The notes under the pieces were generated by a model. It saw only the letters and a list, made by a program, of their open reading frames with translations, made no database searches and had not been told where the DNA came from. A DNA stretch of 64,000 bases from Curvibacter sp. PD_MW3. GTDB taxonomy: Bacteria > Pseudomonadota > Gammaproteobacteria > Burkholderiales > Burkholderiaceae_C. Location: contig NSIV01000001.1 of NCBI GenBank assembly GCA_002633085.1, positions 868,001 through 932,000 of the forward strand. Reading direction: 5' to 3'. The translations under genes and the position numbers were made by a program. Each line of letters begins with the position of its first letter. Positions within the stretch are counted from its first letter, which is position 1. Positions 60,221-64,000 of the stretch are shown here, piece after piece.

Positions 60221-60463
60221 TCAGTGGGCCAGCGCGGCCCATTCGGCCGGCGTGTAGGTTTTCATGGACAGGGCGTGCACCTCGTCGGTGTGCATCTTCT
60301 GCCCCAGCGTGGCATAAACGCGCTGATGGCGCTGGATCGGGCGCTTGCCCTCGAATTCGCTGGACACGATGGTGGCGTACCAGTGGCGGCCATCGCCTGT
60401 GAGCTCGATGTGCTCGCACGGCAGGCCGGCGGCGATGAAGGATTGGAGTTCGTCTGCAGTCAT
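60221..60463 (-). CDS. BolA/IbaG family protein
   Basis: 80-residue BolA-like protein, with the conserved HWYATIVSSEFEGKRPIQRHQ and HTDEVHALSMKTYT. BolA proteins pair with CGFS glutaredoxins (grxD here at 22.4 kb) in Fe-S handling. Position before murA matches ibaG (yrbA) of E. coli. ATG 60463 opens MTADELQSFI. Confidence 0.9.
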   Translation of the reverse strand: MTADELQSFIAAGLPCEHIELTGDGRHWYATIVSSEFEGKRPIQRHQRVYATLGQKMHTDEVHALSMKTYTPAEWAALAH

Positions 60464-60482
60464 GCTCGTTCGCTTGGTTGCT

Positions 60483-61238
60483 TCAGCCACGGATCTTGTA
60501 CCCGGTGCGCAGCAGGTGCACAGCCAGGCCACCCACTACCAACAGCGCCACACCCACAATGCTCAAGCTCAGCCAGGGCGAGACATCGCTTTGCCCGAAG
60601 AAGCCGTAGCGAAAGCCGTCGATCATGTAGAAAAACGGGTTGAGGTGGCTCACGCCCTGCCAGAAGCTGGGCAGCGAGTGGATGGAATAGAACACGCCGC
60701 TGAGGAAGGTCATGGGCATGATGATGAAGTTCTGGAAGGCGGCCAGTTGGTCGAACTTTTCGGCCCACAGACCGGCAATCAGCCCGAGCGCGCCGAGCAG
60801 GGCAGCCCCCATGACGGCAAATGCGATGACCCAGAGCGGCGCCACCACACTCAAGTCGGTGAACCAAAACGTCACCAGAAACACGCCTGCCCCCACCACC
60901 AGACCGCGCACCACCGAGGAGCCGACATAGGCAAAAAACCAGCTCCAGTGCGATAGGGGGGTGAGCAAGAGAAAGACAAGATTGCCCATGATCTTGCTCT
61001 GGATCAGCGAGGATGAGCTGTTGGCAAAGGCGTTCTGCAGCAGACTCATCATCACCAGACCGGGAATCAGAAAGGCGGTGTAGCTGATCTGGTCATAGAC
61101 CTTGACATGGTTCTCCAGCACATGGCCGAAGATCAGCAGGTAGAGCACGGCCGTCAGCACGGGCGCGGCCACGGTCTGGAAGCTGACCTTCCAGAAGCGC
61201 AGCACCTCCTTGTAGAACAGGGTTTGCCAGCCGTTCAT
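60483..61238 (-). CDS. ABC-2 type transporter permease (YadH-like)
   Basis: 251-residue membrane protein with six hydrophobic segments, ABC-2 family. QNFIIMPMTFLSGVFYSI and LNPFFYMIDGFRYGFFG are typical of YadH. Overlaps its ATPase gene by four bases. Substrate unknown; neighbours (mla, murA) suggest an envelope role. Confidence 0.88.
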   Translation of the reverse strand: MNGWQTLFYKEVLRFWKVSFQTVAAPVLTAVLYLLIFGHVLENHVKVYDQISYTAFLIPGLVMMSLLQNAFANSSSSLIQSKIMGNLVFLLLTPLSHWSWFFAYVGSSVVRGLVVGAGVFLVTFWFTDLSVVAPLWVIAFAVMGAALLGALGLIAGLWAEKFDQLAAFQNFIIMPMTFLSGVFYSIHSLPSFWQGVSHLNPFFYMIDGFRYGFFGQSDVSPWLSLSIVGVALLVVGGLAVHLLRTGYKIRG

Positions 61239-62152
61239 TTCTGAGCCCCCATCACCGCAAGGAACACATCCTCCAGATCAGCCTTGCTGATCTCGACATC
61301 ATCGACGATGACGCCAGCTTCGCGCACGGCGGCCAGATAGCCTTCGATCTCACGCGCATCGTGTGCCGGGAACTGCACGATACGTCCCGTCACGCGTGCC
61401 TGCGCGGCCAGATCGGCCGGCAACTCGCCGTCGATCTTCAGCCGCAGCACATGGCTGGAAGCGGCTTTCAGCAGTTCACTGGTGCGCTCCAGCGCCACCA
61501 CCTTGCCGGTTTTCAGCATGGCAATGCGGCCGCACAGGGCTTCGGCCTCTTCCAGGTAATGGGTCGTCAACAGCACAGTGTGGCCTTCGCGGTTGAGGCG
61601 CGCGATGAACTGCCACAGCGTCTGGCGCAATTCGACATCCACACCGGCGGTCGGCTCGTCCAGCACGATCACAGGCGGCTTGTGCACCAAAGCCTGCGCC
61701 ACCAGCACACGCCGCTTCATGCCGCCGGACAGCTGGCGCATATTGGCATTAGCCTTGTCGGCCAAACCCAGGCTTTCAAGCAGTTCATCAATCCAGGCGT
61801 CGTTGTTCTTCACCCCGAAATAGCCGGACTGGATGCGCAGCGCCTCGCGGACATTGAAAAACGGATCAAACACCAGTTCCTGCGGCACCACGCCGAGCAG
61901 GCGTCGGGCTTGGGTGTAATCGGCCTGCACGTCATGGCCCAGCACGGAGACGTGGCCCTGGCTGGCGCGCGTCAGACCCGCAAGGATGCTGATGAGCGTC
62001 GTCTTGCCGGCGCCATTGGGGCCGAGCAGGCCAAAAAACTCGCCCTCTTCGATATTGAAGCTGACGTCATCAAGCGCCAGGAAGGTGGCGCCCTTGGGTC
62101 CCCGTGATGCCGTATAGGCCTTGGAGACGGACTGGAAGGAAATGGCTGGCAT
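61235..62152 (-). CDS. ABC transporter ATP-binding protein (YadG-like)
   Basis: 305-residue ATPase: Walker A GPNGAGKTT near 42-50, signature LSGGMKRRVLVAQALV near 140, Walker B VIVLDEPTAGVD near 163. Pairs with the ABC-2 permease. 49 bases after mlaB. Confidence 0.92.
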   Translation of the reverse strand: MPAISFQSVSKAYTASRGPKGATFLALDDVSFNIEEGEFFGLLGPNGAGKTTLISILAGLTRASQGHVSVLGHDVQADYTQARRLLGVVPQELVFDPFFNVREALRIQSGYFGVKNNDAWIDELLESLGLADKANANMRQLSGGMKRRVLVAQALVHKPPVIVLDEPTAGVDVELRQTLWQFIARLNREGHTVLLTTHYLEEAEALCGRIAMLKTGKVVALERTSELLKAASSHVLRLKIDGELPADLAAQARVTGRIVQFPAHDAREIEGYLAAVREAGVIVDDVEISKADLEDVFLAVMGAQK

Positions 62153-62201
62153 GGGAGTCCACTATTTTAAGCGGACGGCCCGAAGGCCTGCTCACGCAGG
62201 G

Positions 62202-62471
62202 TCAAGCCGCAGGCAGCAGCTCGTCAATGCCGTACAGGGCGGCCAGATCGGCCAGCCGCGCTGACAGGCCGCGGATCGAGAAATGCTTGCCGACCGTCAG
62301 GCATTCACGGCGGAATTCCAACAACACCGCCAAGGCGGCAGAGTCGAAATGCTGCAGGGCACCAGCGTCCACCACCACGGACGCCCCGCTGTGGGTGCGC
62401 AAACCCTGCACCAGCATCTGCAGGCAAGCCTGGGCCTGGGCGTGGGTCAGTTCCGAAGGCAGCACCAGCAC
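62202..62471 (-). CDS. mlaB: MlaB, STAS-domain subunit of the Mla phospholipid transporter
   Basis: 89-residue STAS protein, cytoplasmic partner of the MlaFE ABC complex. VVVDAGALQHFDSAALAVLL has the STAS serine. GTG start at 62471, 2 bases after the mlaC stop. Confidence 0.88.
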   Translation of the reverse strand: MLVLPSELTHAQAQACLQMLVQGLRTHSGASVVVDAGALQHFDSAALAVLLEFRRECLTVGKHFSIRGLSARLADLAALYGIDELLPAA

Positions 62472-62473
62472 GT

Positions 62474-63112
62474 TCAGACCTTCTTGGCGTTGGCCTTGTT
62501 GCGCTCAGTCAGTGTGGCAATCAGGCCATCCAGGCCTTTGGCACTGATCTCCTGGGCGAACTGGCTGCGGTAGGTCTCTACCAGCCAGACGCCGAGCACA
62601 TTGAGGTTGTAGATCTTCCAACCCAAGCCGTCTCCGGGTGTCTTCTCCAGACGATAGTCGAGCTGAATCGGATCACCGCGACCATGCACCTCCGTACGCA
62701 CCACCACCTCCTTGTCCTCCGGCGCGGCGCGCATGGGCTTGAGGGCAATGGTCTGGTCCGTCACCTGCGACAGCGCACCGGCATAGGTACGGACCAGCAA
62801 GGTCTTGAACTCTTCCTGCAGACGTTTCTTCTGCTCTGGCGTGGCTTGGCGCCAACCGGGGCCAATGGCTGAGGCCGTCATCCGCTGGAAGTTCACGTTG
62901 GGCATGATCTTGGCATCCACCAGCGTGATGATGCGATTCATGTCGCCGGCCTGAATGGCCTTGTCGGCGCGGATGCTATCGAGCACTTCAGTCGACAAGC
63001 GCTTGATCATGAGATCGGGGGCTTCGTCGGCGGCATGCGCCTGCATGTGCCCCACGAGCCCGAAGCTGCAGGCCAAAACTGCCAGACAACGATTCAAAGA
63101 ACGACGCTTCAT
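62474..63112 (-). CDS. mlaC: MlaC, periplasmic phospholipid-binding protein
   Basis: 212-residue lipid shuttle between MlaA and the MlaFEDB complex. Signal peptide ending AHA near 28; family sequence MPNVNFQRMTASAIGPGWRQ and TPEQKKRLQEEFKTLLVRTY. ATG 63112 is the family start. Confidence 0.94.
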   Translation of the reverse strand: MKRRSLNRCLAVLACSFGLVGHMQAHAADEAPDLMIKRLSTEVLDSIRADKAIQAGDMNRIITLVDAKIMPNVNFQRMTASAIGPGWRQATPEQKKRLQEEFKTLLVRTYAGALSQVTDQTIALKPMRAAPEDKEVVVRTEVHGRGDPIQLDYRLEKTPGDGLGWKIYNLNVLGVWLVETYRSQFAQEISAKGLDGLIATLTERNKANAKKV

Positions 63113-63202
63113 GCTTGCTTTTCCATTCATTCGTGATGATCCTGATGCCTTCAACGCGCCAGTCGCACTGATGGCCGACCCGAAGCCCAGTCCGGACTCC
63201 GG

Positions 63203-63964
63203 TTATTGCTCGGGCTCAGCTTCCGGCTCTTCTTCCGGAGGATTGCCATCAAACACCGCATTACGTCGCCGCTGCAGATGGGAATCCCGGAAGAAAGTGT
63301 ACTTATCGAGCGCCACTTCCTCCAGCAAGTCCCCGGCCTTGAGCAGCTGGGCCCGGTTATCCACCAAGCGCAAGGTCCAGAGCGTGTTGCGCACCGGGAT
63401 GTCGTCAATCTTGGTGACCGGATCGCCTACAGTCTTGTCCACCGGCAAGGCCACGGTATCACGCAAGGTCGAGGGCCCGAAGAAAGGCAACACCACATAA
63501 GGGCCCGCACCAACACCCCAGCGCCCCAGCGTCTGACCGAAGTCTTCCGGGTGGCGCTCAATCTGCATCTCGCTGGCCACATCCAGAATGCCACCCAAAC
63601 CGAAGAAGGTATTGACGCTGACACGCATGATGCTGTTAGCCGCGCCCTCGCCCTTGAGCTGCAGCACGTTGTTGACAAAGGACCAGATGTCCTCGATGTT
63701 GTTGAAGAAGTTGCCGACACCGCGGCGCAGCAGATCCGGCGTTACCTCCTTGTAGGCGGTCGCCACTGGCTTGAGCACGGCGTGGTCAAGCGCATCGTTG
63801 AACTCGAACATGCTGCGATTGAACGGCTCAAGCGGATCCTTCGGGTTGGCATTCGGCCCTGTGGCACAACCGGCCAGCACCGCGCACAGCACAAGCGCTG
63901 CCAGCAGCGGCAGACGGCTCCAGCCTCCGGCAACCGGCCGGCTTACCTTGCTGTGAAACATCAT
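63203..63964 (-). CDS. mlaA: MlaA (VacJ), outer-membrane lipoprotein
   Basis: 253-residue lipoprotein that removes misplaced phospholipids from the outer leaflet. Lipobox LAGC with C33; DPLEPFNRSMFEFND, FNNIEDIWSFVNNVLQ and GPYVVLPFFGPSTLRD are family signatures. Acidic Glu-rich tail. Two adjacent ATG (63964, 63961). The 90-base gap to mlaC holds nothing notable. Confidence 0.95.
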   Translation of the reverse strand: MMFHSKVSRPVAGGWSRLPLLAALVLCAVLAGCATGPNANPKDPLEPFNRSMFEFNDALDHAVLKPVATAYKEVTPDLLRRGVGNFFNNIEDIWSFVNNVLQLKGEGAANSIMRVSVNTFFGLGGILDVASEMQIERHPEDFGQTLGRWGVGAGPYVVLPFFGPSTLRDTVALPVDKTVGDPVTKIDDIPVRNTLWTLRLVDNRAQLLKAGDLLEEVALDKYTFFRDSHLQRRRNAVFDGNPPEEEPEAEPEQ

Positions 63965-64000
63965 TTCTTGCCCGTGCTCGATGTATTGCCTTCAGCGGTC
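63961..64000 (-). CDS. mlaD: Probable end of mlaD (cut by window edge)
   Basis: The last 40 bases read in one frame TAEGNTSSTGKK then TGA, the stop overlapping the mlaA start. MlaD, the hexameric lipid-channel protein, normally lies just upstream of mlaA in this group. The identification rests on position and the open frame only. Confidence 0.45.
   Translation of the reverse strand, partial: TAEGNTSSTGKK

Overview
The window is GC-rich chromosomal DNA from a betaproteobacterium of the order Burkholderiales, most probably the family Comamonadaceae (Rhodoferax/Polaromonas/Acidovorax-like). The evidence is the gene order (hemA-prfA-prmC, ispB-tRNA-pilC-pilD-coaE-zapD-yacG, petABC-sspA-sspB, mla-murA-his-hinT-tat), the short form of HisG, and the sequence character of the proteins. 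No plasmid, phage, CRISPR or transposase genes are visible. Almost every gene is intact and packed head to tail, often with 4-base ATGA or GTGA overlaps.

Layout. 1-7.6 kb (minus strand): ubiquinone genes ubiE, ubiJ and ubiB (cut by the window edge) with a Tim44-domain protein, a DUF971 protein, a HIT hydrolase and a 1305-residue FAD/Fe-S oxidoreductase. 7.7-12.7 kb (plus): a complete glycerol-3-phosphate uptake operon ugpB-A-E-C-Q, preceded by a candidate Pho box and with a hairpin between ugpB and ugpA. 13-16.4 kb (plus): hemA, prfA, prmC. 16.4-22.3 kb: a three-gene signalling block (CBS4-PAS-GGDEF protein, amino-acid-binding-type lipoprotein, divergent 938-residue histidine kinase) lying between prmC and grxD. 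22.4-29.4 kb: grxD, a lytic transglycosylase, proS, rppH, a CNP1-like protein, proB, obgE, rpmA, rplU. 29.5-35 kb (plus, then minus): ispB, tRNA-Pro, about 500 bp without a gene where pilB would be expected, then pilC, pilD, coaE, zapD, yacG. 35-48.4 kb (minus, apart from dciA): mutT, an ATPase, argJ, secA, an M23 peptidase, dciA, tRNA-Thr, sspB, sspA, petCBA, pdxA, a Nif3 protein, a YkgJ-type protein. 48.4-49.6 kb (plus): a DegS/DegQ-like protease. 49.6-64 kb (minus): tatCBA, hinT, the histidine genes hisE to hisG, murA, bolA, an ABC-2 exporter, and the outer-membrane lipid asymmetry genes mlaB, mlaC, mlaA and the end of mlaD.

Most of this is core metabolism: respiration (ubiquinone, cytochrome bc1), haem and translation, histidine and arginine synthesis, protein export (Sec, Tat) and envelope maintenance (Mla, MurA). 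The less ordinary features are: (1) a dispersed family of short repeats with an AT-rich palindromic core, of which I find eight copies by eye, several lying inside coding sequences (Nif3, HisH, HisC, a small membrane protein, the MutT C-terminus and the HisD start) and two of them read in the same frame in unrelated proteins; (2) a second, GC-rich intergenic repeat in two copies; (3) the signalling block between prmC and grxD; (4) the missing pilB next to a degenerate copy of the tRNA-Pro 3' end. I did not find an obviously new multi-gene system; the in-frame repeat family is the most unusual signal here.
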